This document shows, piece after piece, positions 8,110-14,551 of a DNA stretch of 17,238 nucleotides; the stretch's first letter is position 1, and the number at the start of each line of letters is the position of its first letter. The stretch is from Deltaproteobacteria bacterium (GTDB taxonomy: Bacteria > Myxococcota_A > UBA9160), in NCBI GenBank assembly GCA_003520425.1, contig DOUU01000396.1:1-17238 (forward strand), read 5' to 3'. The translations under genes and the position numbers were made by a program. A model generated the notes under the pieces. The model made no database searches and was not told the origin of the DNA. It saw nothing but the letters and a program-made list of their open reading frames with translations.

Positions 8110-10038
8110 ATGGGTCTTAGCGTCCTGTGCGTCGATGACGACCGCAACCTGTGTGAGATCCTGTCGAAGACCCTGGCCGGCGAAGGTTACGAGGTCCGCA
8201 CCGCGCACGACGGCGAGGCGGCGCTCCGTCGCCTCCGGGAGGGGCCCGCGGACCTCGTCTTGCTCGACCTTCTGCTTCCCAAGCGCGACGGCTTTTCCGT
8301 GCTCGAGGTGCTGCGCGCCGCACCTGCGCCTCTCTCGACGACTCCCGTGATCCTCATCTCGGGCTGCTCGCGCACCCCGCAATACGTCGAGCGCGCGAAC
8401 GCGCTCGGCGTCGCCGAGTTCCTGACGAAGCCCGTCCCGCTCGAAGCACTCCTTGAAGTCACCGCAAGGCACGCGCGACCGCGGCGCACGCAGAAGGCGA
8501 GCCGTGGGGGATCGGTGTCTTCGAAACCGGTTGCGGGCGAGCTCAGCGACGTGCCGTTTCCGGCGCTGCTTCACCATCTGCATGGTCTGCGGGCCAACGG
8601 CGTCCTGCGTCTTGAATCGGGCAAGAAGAAGAAGTCCGTTGCCCTGCGCGACGGCCGGCCCGTCGCCGTCAAGTCCAATCTCGTGAACGAGTGCTTGGGG
8701 AATCTGCTGGTCCGCATGAAGCAGATCTCGCCCGAGGACATGGCGGAGTCGCTCCGCCGCGTGAAGCGCGGAGAAGGCCTCCAAGGGGACGTCCTCGTGG
8801 CCATGCAGCTGCTTTCCGTCGAAGACGTGGCGGAGGCGCTGCTGATGCAGGCTGAGGAGAAACTCTTCGAGATTTTCGAGTGGCAGAGCGGCCGCTTCCG
8901 TTTGGAGACGGGCGCTCGACTCGAGGGAGGCAACGCTCTCGCATTCGAGAAGAGCGCCGCGAACATGATTCTCGCCGGCGTGCGGGGCAGGGTTCCGATC
9001 GGAGAGGTGGACGCTTTCCTCGAGGCTCGGGCGTACCTGTTCGTCGCACAAGGCGAGAGCCCCTTCTACCGCTTCCAGGAGATCGACCTCGACCCGGGCG
9101 AACAGCTGCTCTTGCGCGCGCTCGATGGCACGATGCGCCTGCGCGACCTCGGAGATCAGGGGGAGAGCATCCGCCGCACGCTCTACGGACTGCTCGTCAC
9201 AGAGATGCTGGAACTGCGGGAAGAGGCCTCGCCGGCGCAGCGCGTAGCAGTCCCTCCCTCTGTGTCGACCTCGGGGTCGCCTCGCCCCGTCGCGAGCGAG
9301 AGCGATCCGGCCGACAGTGTGCTGCGCGCCGAGCTGGCACAAATGGCCGCGGGGCTTCGCGGCAAGAGCTACTTCGAGGTCCTCGGCGTTCCGGAGTCGG
9401 TCTCGGACGACGGCGTGCGGCGGGCGTATGTCGAGCTCGCGAAGAAGACCCACCCTGACCGCTACAGCAACGCGAGCGATGCGGTACGGCGGCTTTCCGA
9501 GGAGATCTTCGGCTTGGTCTCGAAGGCGCACGAGACGCTCTCGGACTCGCGCCGCCGCGCCGAGTATCTCCTGGAGCGGCGACGCGGGGAGCGCGCTGCG
9601 GCCGAGCTCGAAGAGGGGCAGCGAGCGGTCCAGGCGGAGCTCCAGTTCCAGCAGGGCGAGGTCAAGCTCAAACGCCGCGACTTTCTGGGAGCGGTCGAAT
9701 GCTTCCAGTGGGCGGTCAAGCTGTATCCCGAGGAGGGCGAGTATCACGCCCATCTCGGATGGGCGAAGTACCTGGCGGAACCGAACGACCGCGCGGTGCT
9801 GAGGGAGGCGCTCGAGAACGTGAAAAAGGGAGCCAAGCTGGCGCCCGATCGCGAGAAGCCCTACCTCTTCCTCGGCCGCTTGTACCAGGCCGCTGGCCGC
9901 GCCGACGTCGCCGAGAAGATGTTTGCGCGTTGCGTGCAGATCAAGTCCGACTGCGTGGAGGCGCTGCGCGAGCTCCGCCTCATGCACATGAGGCGCGAGA
10001 AGGAAAAGGGGCTGATCGGGCGGCTTCTGCGCCGGTAG
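8110..10038 (+). CDS. Response regulator fusion: receiver + DUF4388 (PATAN) + J-domain + TPR-like repeats
   Basis: A 642-residue multi-domain protein. Residues 3-120 are a receiver with the acidic pocket Asp9-Asp11, phospho-acceptor Asp53 (LLDLLLPKRDG), Ser84 and Lys107 in FLTKP. Residues about 142-270 match the DUF4388/PATAN style: FPALLHHLHGLRANGVLRLESG, followed by KLFEIFEWQSGRFRLE. A region with alternating helices (about 285-372) ends in LYGLLVTEMLEL. After a Ser/Pro-rich linker (about 374-403), residues 420-488 form a J-domain with an intact His448-Pro449-Asp450 motif. The C-terminus (about 505-620) looks like TPR repeats (AVECFQWAVKLYP, PYLFLGRLYQAAGRADVAEKMF). There is no DNA-binding output domain, so phosphorylation probably acts through protein contacts and J-domain stimulation of DnaK ATPase. 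The cognate kinase is not in the window. ilvE follows after 14 bp. The domain calls are by eye. Confidence 0.85.
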   Translation: MGLSVLCVDDDRNLCEILSKTLAGEGYEVRTAHDGEAALRRLREGPADLVLLDLLLPKRDGFSVLEVLRAAPAPLSTTPVILISGCSRTPQYVERANALGVAEFLTKPVPLEALLEVTARHARPRRTQKASRGGSVSSKPVAGELSDVPFPALLHHLHGLRANGVLRLESGKKKKSVALRDGRPVAVKSNLVNECLGNLLVRMKQISPEDMAESLRRVKRGEGLQGDVLVAMQLLSVEDVAEALLMQAEEKLFEIFEWQSGRFRLETGARLEGGNALAFEKSAANMILAGVRGRVPIGEVDAFLEARAYLFVAQGESPFYRFQEIDLDPGEQLLLRALDGTMRLRDLGDQGESIRRTLYGLLVTEMLELREEASPAQRVAVPPSVSTSGSPRPVASESDPADSVLRAELAQMAAGLRGKSYFEVLGVPESVSDDGVRRAYVELAKKTHPDRYSNASDAVRRLSEEIFGLVSKAHETLSDSRRRAEYLLERRRGERAAAELEEGQRAVQAELQFQQGEVKLKRRDFLGAVECFQWAVKLYPEEGEYHAHLGWAKYLAEPNDRAVLREALENVKKGAKLAPDREKPYLFLGRLYQAAGRADVAEKMFARCVQIKSDCVEALRELRLMHMRREKEKGLIGRLLRR

Positions 10039-10052
10039 CCCGGCGAGGAAGC

Positions 10053-10988
10053 ATGGCGGGAGCGACAACCCCTCGTGTGACGGGAGAGAAGATCTGGCTG
10101 GACGGTCGGCTCGTGAACTGGGCCGACGCGACGGTTCACGTTCTTACCCACACGCTGCACTACGGCCTCGGCGTGTTCGAGGGCATCCGCTGCTATCGCA
10201 CCGAGGGCGGACGCTCGGCCGTCTTCCGACTCCGCGAACACGTGCGGCGACTGCTCGATTCGGCCCACATCAACCTCATGAAAGTTCCGTTCGGGCAAGC
10301 CGAGCTCGAAGGGGCAATCCTCGAGACCCTTCGGGCGAATCACTTGTCTGAAGGCTACATCCGACCGCTCGTCTTTATTGGCGACGGGGTCATGGGTCTG
10401 AATCCCGCCGACAACCCGATCCGCGTCGCAGTGGTCGCGTATCCGTGGGGCAAGTACCTGGGTGAGGAGGGCATCGAGAAAGGAATTCGCGCCAAAGTCT
10501 CGACCTTCGCTCGCCACTTCGTGAACGCCAAGATGACCAAGGGCAAGACCTGCGGCGACTACGTGAACTCGATTCTGGCCAAGCGAGAGGCCCTGCTCGA
10601 TGGGTACGACGAAGCGATCCTCCTCGACACACAGGGGCTTGTGGCCGAGGCGAGCGGCGAGAACCTGTTTCTCGTGCGGGACGGTGCCATCCGGACTCCT
10701 GCGCTGCCCACGATCCTCGACGGGATTACCCGCGCGACCGTGATCGAGCTGGCGAAGGACAAGGGCATGCAGGTCACGGAGACGCCGCTCACCCGGGACG
10801 AACTGTATGTGGCGGACGAGGTGTTTCTCACCGGCACGGCGGCTGAAGTGACGCCGATCCGAGAGATCGACCACCGCCGGATCGGCACGGGGAGGCGGGG
10901 GCCCGTGACGAAGGCGCTGCAAGAGGCCTTCTTCGCCGTCGTGTCAGGCCGCGACGGCAAGTACGAGCGCTGGCTGACCTATCTCTAG
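10053..10988 (+). CDS. ilvE: Branched-chain amino acid aminotransferase (class IV PLP enzyme)
   Basis: A 311-residue class IV aminotransferase that interconverts Val, Leu and Ile with their 2-oxo acids using glutamate/2-oxoglutarate. It shows HYGLGVFEGIRCY (36-48), Arg and Tyr positions typical of the long BCAT form, and Lys165 in KTCGDYVNS, which aligns with the PLP lysine of E. coli IlvE. AEASGENLFLV and EVFLTGTAAEVTPI near the phosphate site are also present. The last motif favours IlvE over D-amino acid aminotransferase or aminodeoxychorismate lyase. ATG 10053 is supported by GAGG at 10045-10048. It lies 14 bp after the regulator gene, so the two are probably co-transcribed. BCATs can also transaminate 4-methylthio-2-oxobutyrate, the last step of methionine salvage, which gives a possible but unproven link to mtnA. 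Confidence 0.94.
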   Translation: MAGATTPRVTGEKIWLDGRLVNWADATVHVLTHTLHYGLGVFEGIRCYRTEGGRSAVFRLREHVRRLLDSAHINLMKVPFGQAELEGAILETLRANHLSEGYIRPLVFIGDGVMGLNPADNPIRVAVVAYPWGKYLGEEGIEKGIRAKVSTFARHFVNAKMTKGKTCGDYVNSILAKREALLDGYDEAILLDTQGLVAEASGENLFLVRDGAIRTPALPTILDGITRATVIELAKDKGMQVTETPLTRDELYVADEVFLTGTAAEVTPIREIDHRRIGTGRRGPVTKALQEAFFAVVSGRDGKYERWLTYL

Positions 10989-10989
10989 C

Positions 10990-11026
10990 GCGGTGCGGGA
11001 GCGGCCCCATCGCCCGCAGGCACCGC
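10990..11026 (+). terminator. Hairpin terminator candidate after ilvE
   Basis: GCGGTGC (10990-10996) and GCACCGC (11020-11026) form a 7-bp stem directly after the ilvE stop. An inner GGG/CCC pairing is possible, and CCTTTCG follows. The T-run is short, so it is a moderate rho-independent candidate whose position fits the end of the regulator-ilvE transcript. Confidence 0.45.
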
Positions 11027-11226
11027 CCTTTCGTGGCATGGCACGGGCTTGGCGATCGAGGGCGCCTGCCTCGTTCTGGTCGCGCGGCTTGCGCCGCCGA
11101 CTTTCCCGGGGAACCCCCCGGCGCAGACCCCACAACAAGACGATCCCCGCGGAAAAGCGAGGGCCGCCGCCCCGTGGATCGCGGGCCCCACCCCTTCGGC
11201 AGCTCGGGCGCCTCGTGACCGGCGGA

Positions 11227-11253
11227 GGGGGCTTGCGCGTGGCGCACTCCCCC
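11227..11253. repeat. Strong imperfect hairpin in the 419-bp gap
   Basis: GGGGG (11227-11231) pairs with CCCCC (11249-11253). A symmetric CT/CT internal loop follows, then TGCGC (11234-11238) pairs with GCGCA (11242-11246) around a GTG loop. The two-part symmetry is stronger than most neighbouring stems, but GC-rich DNA makes stems common. No T-tract follows it. Confidence 0.45.
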
Positions 11254-11359
11254 CACCAAGAGCAGGCCTTCCGCCCTTCGGCAAGACGCTTGGCAGGACG
11301 GCCGTCCACGGGCTCGCTCGGCTCGGTAGAAGGAGGGCGGCATCCGGCCTTCCACGCTC

Positions 11360-11365
11360 TATACT
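11360..11365 (+). promoter_or_regulatory. Candidate -10 box TATACT for the acyl-CoA dehydrogenase operon
   Basis: TATACT differs from TATAAT at one base and stands out in very GC-rich surroundings. It lies 43 nt before ATG 11408. No good -35 hexamer is seen at 16-18 bp spacing, so the promoter may need an activator or use another sigma factor. The predicted transcription start is about 11372. Confidence 0.45.
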
Positions 11366-11375
11366 GGCGGCCCGG

Positions 11376-11391
11376 TTGACTCTCCAGTCAA
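11376..11391. promoter_or_regulatory. Operator-like palindrome TTGACT-N4-AGTCAA
   Basis: Perfect 6-bp inverted arms around CTCC lie just downstream of the TATACT box, spanning roughly +4 to +20 of the predicted transcript and ending right before the GAGGAG ribosome binding site (11393-11398). The position suits a repressor that blocks promoter clearance. TetR- and MerR-type regulators commonly control acyl-CoA dehydrogenase operons, but no such gene is in the window and the regulator is unknown. Confidence 0.5.
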
Positions 11392-11407
11392 AGAGGAGTT
11401 GCGCGGC

Positions 11408-12526
11408 ATGAACTTCGAATTCTCCGAGGACCAGAAGCTCGTCCAGAAGACGGCTCGCGACTATCTGGCCGAGCACTCGGGCCTTGGGGTCTGTCGCGCC
11501 GTTCTCGAATCCTCGAAGCCCTATGACTCGGGCCTTTGGAAGGGGGCTGCGGAGATGGGGTGGCTTGGCGCCGCGGTGCCCGAACAATTCGGCGGCGCGG
11601 GCCTGGGCTATCTCGAACTCGTCTTGATTGCCGAGGAAATCGGGCGAGCGCTTGCTCCGATTCCCTTCTCTTCGTCGGTCTACCTGGCGACCGAGGCGCT
11701 GCTGCTCGCTGGGAGCGAACCCCAGAAGAAAAAGTACCTGCCTCGGCTCTGCTCGGGCGAGTTGATCGGCACGTTTGCCTTCGCCGAAGGCGCCAGTGAT
11801 CTGCTCGACCCCGGTTTTGTCTCCACACGTTTTGACGCCGGGCGACTCAGTGGCGAGAAAGTCCCGGTTGCCGACGGCGACATCGCGGGCCTTGGCGTCG
11901 TGCTCGCGAAAGACGCGAAAGGGGCGCCATGTCTTGCCTTGGTGGATCTTGGAGGCAGCGGCATCACGCGCACCACGCTCGAGTCGTTTGACCCCTCGCG
12001 GTCCCAGGCCCGCCTGCGCTTCGAGGGGGCGACGGCGGAGCCGCTCGGTGACGCCGGCAAGGGGTTTCAGATCTTCGAGCGGGTGCTCGACCGCGCGGCC
12101 GTGATGATGGCCTTCGAGCAGCTGGGCGGGGCCCAGCGCGCTCTTGAGGTCACCCGCGAGTTCACCATGAACCGCTATGCCTTCGGCCGACCGGTCGCCT
12201 CCTTTCAGGCGCTCAAGCACCGCATGGCGGAGGTGTACTGTGCACTCGAGCTCGGTCGCTCCAACGCGTACTACGGCGCGTGGGCGCTCTCCAGCAGCGC
12301 AGAAGAGCTGCCGGTTGCGGCGGCCGGCGCCCGGGTTGCAGCCTGCGACGCGTCTTCGCTGTCGGCGGAGGAGATGATCCAGCTCCACGGCGGTGTGGGC
12401 TTCACCTGGGAATACGACTGCCACCTGTACTACCGCCGAGCGAAGCTGCTCGGCCTCGCTCTGGGAAGCGCGGCGGAGTGGCGGGAAAAGCTGATCCGAC
12501 GACTCGAATCGCGCGACGCTGCCTAG
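11408..12526 (+). CDS. Acyl-CoA dehydrogenase family protein, probable non-catalytic subunit of a heteromeric enzyme
   Basis: A 372-residue acyl-CoA dehydrogenase fold: N-terminal helical domain (1-120), beta middle domain (121-215) and C-terminal four-helix domain with NRYAFGRPVASFQALKHRMAE (255-275) and MIQLHGGVGFTWEYD (323-337). ATG 11408 is chosen for GAGGAG at 11393-11398; a TTG at 11399 would add three residues. The usual middle-domain FAD signature (TEPxAGSD) is degenerate, reading AFAEGASD followed by a shortened segment. Neither usual catalytic Glu position is clear: the IYEGTSEI region after the flavin motif is absent, and the alternative site reads LDRAA. This resembles the smaller partner in alpha2beta2 dehydrogenases such as actinobacterial FadE26/FadE27-type steroid enzymes. 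It precedes a second dehydrogenase gene by 30 bp. Substrate is unknown. Confidence 0.87.
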   Translation: MNFEFSEDQKLVQKTARDYLAEHSGLGVCRAVLESSKPYDSGLWKGAAEMGWLGAAVPEQFGGAGLGYLELVLIAEEIGRALAPIPFSSSVYLATEALLLAGSEPQKKKYLPRLCSGELIGTFAFAEGASDLLDPGFVSTRFDAGRLSGEKVPVADGDIAGLGVVLAKDAKGAPCLALVDLGGSGITRTTLESFDPSRSQARLRFEGATAEPLGDAGKGFQIFERVLDRAAVMMAFEQLGGAQRALEVTREFTMNRYAFGRPVASFQALKHRMAEVYCALELGRSNAYYGAWALSSSAEELPVAAAGARVAACDASSLSAEEMIQLHGGVGFTWEYDCHLYYRRAKLLGLALGSAAEWREKLIRRLESRDAA

Positions 12527-12544
12527 TCCCCTCTTATTCGATAA

Positions 12545-12550
12545 AAGGAA
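12545..12550 (+). promoter_or_regulatory. Ribosome binding site AAGGAA for the second dehydrogenase
   Basis: AAGGAA lies 6 nt before ATG 12557, within a short AT-richer spacer (about 12532-12550) between the two dehydrogenase genes. It supports the ATG 12557 start. Confidence 0.6.
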
Positions 12551-12556
12551 GCCGAG

Positions 12557-13804
12557 ATGGACTTTAACGATACACCCGAAGAGGCAGCCTTCCGCGCGCG
12601 GGCACGCGGCTGGCTCGAGAAGAACGCAGAGCCGCTCGATCCTTCGAAGGTGGCCCCGAATGAGATGGGCGAGCGCGAAGACGCGGCCACCATCCGGCGG
12701 TGCAAGGCCTGGCAAGCCAAAAAGGCCGACGCGGGCTGGGCGTGCATCACGTGGCCCAAGGAGTATGGGGGGCAGGATGCAACCCCGATGCAGCGCGTGA
12801 TCTTCAACCAAGAAGAGGCGAAGTTCCGGGTGCCGCCCAACATCTATGCGATTGGTCACGGGATGCTGGGGCCGACAATCATGGCCCACGGTTCGCCCGA
12901 GCAGAAAAAGAGGTATCTGCCTTCCATGTTGCGCGGCGAGGAGGTGTGGTGCCAGCTCTTCAGCGAGCCCGCGGCGGGCTCCGACCTCGCGGGTCTTCGC
13001 ACCTCGGCGGTCAAGGAGGGCACCGACTGGCTTCTGAACGGCCAGAAGATCTGGAGTACGGGCGCGCACTTTTGCGACTGGGGCATGATCGTGACGCGAA
13101 CCGACCCAAGTGCAGCCAAGCACGCGGGTCTTACCTACTTCATCGTCGACATGCACTCGCGGGGCATCGAGGTGCGCCCCATCAAGCAGATCAACGGCGC
13201 ATCGGGCTTCAACGAGGTGTTCTTCAGCAATGTGCGCGTGCCCGATTCCAACCGGCTCGGCGCGGTGGGAGACGGCTGGCGCGTAGCGCTCACCACCCTC
13301 ATGAATGAGCGCGTGGCGATCGGCGCGGGCACAGGCTCGGGGCGCTTCAAGGACCTGCTGCGCCTTGCAAAGCAAACCCGTCGCAACGGTCGTCCCGCGA
13401 TCGAAGACTCGGCGGTGCGGCAGAAGCTCGCCGACTTCTATGTGCGCTCAAAAGGCCTGCAGTACACGGGCTACCGCACGCTGTCCGCGCTCTCCAGGGG
13501 CCAGATTCCCGGTCCCGAAGGCTCCATCGGAAAGGCTGTGGGAGCGCCCCTCGGGCAGCAGATGGCAGCCTTCGCGGTGGAGCTGCAAGGCGCACTCGGT
13601 GCGGTCGCGGACAAGGAGCTCGCGCCGCAGGAGGCGCTCTGGCAGGAGGCGTACCTGAGCGCCCCGGGCCTGCGCATTGCGGGCGGCACGGATGAAATCC
13701 TGAAGAACATCATCGCCGAACGGGTGCTGCGGCTGCCGCCTGAAATCCGCGTGGACAAGGAAAAGCCGTTCCGCGACATCCCGAGCGGAAACATTACGAA
13801 GTAG
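12557..13804 (+). CDS. Acyl-CoA dehydrogenase, probable catalytic subunit
   Basis: A 415-residue acyl-CoA dehydrogenase with all three domains. It opens with TPEEAAFRARARGWLEKN and ITWPKEYGG, then carries the canonical FAD/substrate motif QLFSEPAAGSDLAGLRT (133-149) and NGQKIWSTGAH (161-171). The C-terminal domain contains LMNERVAIG; Glu251 there matches the alternative catalytic-base position used by isovaleryl-CoA and FadE26-type enzymes. The end motif RIAGGTDEILKNIIAERVLRLP (373-394) interacts with FAD and is typical of the larger subunit in paired dehydrogenases. These enzymes introduce the alpha-beta double bond into acyl-CoA and pass electrons to ETF. It lies 30 bp after the first dehydrogenase and probably works with it as a heteromer. 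The exact substrate (branched, steroid or other bulky acyl-CoA) cannot be told. Confidence 0.92.
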   Translation: MDFNDTPEEAAFRARARGWLEKNAEPLDPSKVAPNEMGEREDAATIRRCKAWQAKKADAGWACITWPKEYGGQDATPMQRVIFNQEEAKFRVPPNIYAIGHGMLGPTIMAHGSPEQKKRYLPSMLRGEEVWCQLFSEPAAGSDLAGLRTSAVKEGTDWLLNGQKIWSTGAHFCDWGMIVTRTDPSAAKHAGLTYFIVDMHSRGIEVRPIKQINGASGFNEVFFSNVRVPDSNRLGAVGDGWRVALTTLMNERVAIGAGTGSGRFKDLLRLAKQTRRNGRPAIEDSAVRQKLADFYVRSKGLQYTGYRTLSALSRGQIPGPEGSIGKAVGAPLGQQMAAFAVELQGALGAVADKELAPQEALWQEAYLSAPGLRIAGGTDEILKNIIAERVLRLPPEIRVDKEKPFRDIPSGNITK

Positions 13805-13811
13805 GGCGTGC

Positions 13812-13861
13812 CGGGAACGGGTTTTGCGCCCGCGTAGGTGCTCGCGAGCCGCCCGTTTCCG
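13812..13861. terminator. Possible bidirectional hairpin between convergent genes
   Basis: GGGAACGGG (13813-13821) pairs with CCCGTTTCC (13852-13860), with one G-U, and one more pair at 13812/13861. The loop is about 30 nt and no T-tract follows. It sits in the 93-bp gap between the convergent dehydrogenase and cytochrome genes, where a shared terminator is expected. Confidence 0.35.
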
Positions 13862-13897
13862 AGGCTCGTTCGCCGGAGACGCGGCGCCGCGCAGGAC

Positions 13898-14362
13898 TCA
13901 TTCTTGGATCGACATCAGGTACGCGACGAGGGCGTCGATTCGACCGCGCGCGACTTCGTCCTCGGTCGTACCCTCTGCGATCTTCTCGCCAAGGATCCGT
14001 CCCCAGACCGGCATCTCGCGCGGTCCGTGGGCAGAGACCATGGCTCGGCCGTCAATGAAGGCCGCGATCTCTCCGGCGGGGAACTTGCCGCCGCGGCGTT
14101 TCGCGATGCGCGTGAGGTCAGGTGGAGGGGTGCGGAGCGTCTCTGCCACCGGACCCTTCCCGTGGGCGTCGACGCCGTGGCAGGACGCGCAATAGCGCAG
14201 GTAGGCGTCCCGGCCGGACTCGACGAGGACGGTCGACGGCTTGTCTTGCTCGGGCCCGCCCGCTCCGGCCCCCCCGAGAGTGAAGGCGATCGCGGTCAGG
14301 GCCGCCGCCCCCCACAAAGAGGTGGCGGAAGCCGAGGGGCGCGAGAGGGAAGGCCGGGTCAT
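13898..14362 (-). CDS. Small periplasmic mono-heme c-type cytochrome
   Basis: A 154-residue protein on the minus strand. ATG at 14362-14360 is chosen because AAAGGAGG (14377-14370) lies 7 nt upstream; longer in-frame starts exist to 14503 but lack this support. The N-terminus is a signal peptide: a positive start, a hydrophobic stretch (about 16-33) and an AGA-type cleavage site near 32-36. There is no lipobox Cys. The single heme site is CASCH (Cys58, Cys61, His62). The likely distal ligand is Met117 in REMPVWG, giving a class I cytochrome c domain that ends close to the C-terminus. It should shuttle electrons in the periplasm. No oxidase or dehydrogenase partner gene is adjacent, so its partner is unknown. 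It is convergent with the dehydrogenase pair and divergent from uvrA. Confidence 0.9.
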   Translation of the reverse strand: MTRPSLSRPSASATSLWGAAALTAIAFTLGGAGAGGPEQDKPSTVLVESGRDAYLRYCASCHGVDAHGKGPVAETLRTPPPDLTRIAKRRGGKFPAGEIAAFIDGRAMVSAHGPREMPVWGRILGEKIAEGTTEDEVARGRIDALVAYLMSIQE

Positions 14363-14482
14363 GCTCCATCCTCCTTTGGGCGGTGCGTAGCAGATTCCAT
14401 CGCCTGCGGGGGTCGGCCAGGCGACCGCGCCTCTCCGGAAGGCACGCAACGCCCCGCGTGAACTTCCCCGTCCGCCCGCCTC

Positions 14483-14500
14483 CTGCCACAGCGTTGGCAG
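14483..14500. promoter_or_regulatory. Palindrome CTGCCA-N6-TGGCAG in the cytochrome/uvrA divergent region
   Basis: Perfect 6-bp inverted arms around CAGCGT lie 51 bp before the uvrA ATG. A LexA site would be expected for uvrA in some bacteria, but the spacing (CTG-N12-CAG) does not match the E. coli box (CTG-N10-CAG) and I recognise no other LexA consensus here. The regulator is unknown. Confidence 0.4.
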
Positions 14501-14526
14501 CACGGCCTCGTTCCGTCACGGCCTCG
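14501..14526. repeat. Direct repeat CACGGCCTCG x2 upstream of uvrA
   Basis: Identical 10-mers lie at 14501-14510 and 14517-14526, 16 bp apart start to start, between the palindrome and the uvrA start. TAAGCT (14534-14539) follows as a poor -10 candidate. Tandem sites could bind a regulator, or the repeat may be chance. Confidence 0.4.
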
Positions 14527-14551
14527 CCCAAGTTAAGCTTTTCTCCCACCC

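Larger units (their letters stand above)
10989..11407. other. 419-bp gene-free stretch between ilvE and the acyl-CoA dehydrogenase pair
   Basis: No convincing gene is seen. Open frames here on both strands are Arg/Pro/Gly-rich and resemble no known protein, as expected of GC-rich noncoding DNA. The stretch holds the ilvE terminator candidate, a strong two-part hairpin (11227-11253), a perfect 12-bp palindrome GGACGGCCGTCC (11296-11307) and a 10-bp direct repeat CCCTTCGGCA (11192-11201 and 11274-11283). A promoter and operator candidate lie at its right end. It could contain a structured RNA, a dispersed repeat or a decayed gene; none is demonstrated. Confidence 0.5.

Noticed and set aside
7915..10068. 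717-residue minus-strand open frame opposite the receiver-J-domain gene
   Set aside because: The plus-strand product has several intact domain motifs and a strong ribosome site; the antisense frame has none.
10993..11411. Small plus-strand open frames in the 419-bp gap (for example 10993-11379 and 11049-11411)
   Set aside because: No supported ribosome site, no recognised motif, Arg/Pro-rich composition and overlapping frames on both strands indicate noncoding DNA.
10985..13375. 796-residue minus-strand open frame opposite the dehydrogenase genes
   Set aside because: It is Arg/Ala/Gly/His-rich with no recognised domain, and covers two clearly real plus-strand genes and noncoding DNA. It is a GC-rich frame shadow.
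14483..14500. LexA (SOS) box before uvrA
   Set aside because: The CTG-CAG spacing is two bases longer than the E. coli consensus, and no GAAC/GTTC-type or Geobacter-type LexA site was seen, so SOS control is not claimed.
14363..14503. N-terminal extension of the cytochrome c gene to the ATG at 14503
   Set aside because: The shorter start at 14362 has a near-perfect Shine-Dalgarno and places the signal peptide at the N-terminus. The extension is Arg/Gly-rich and would bury it.
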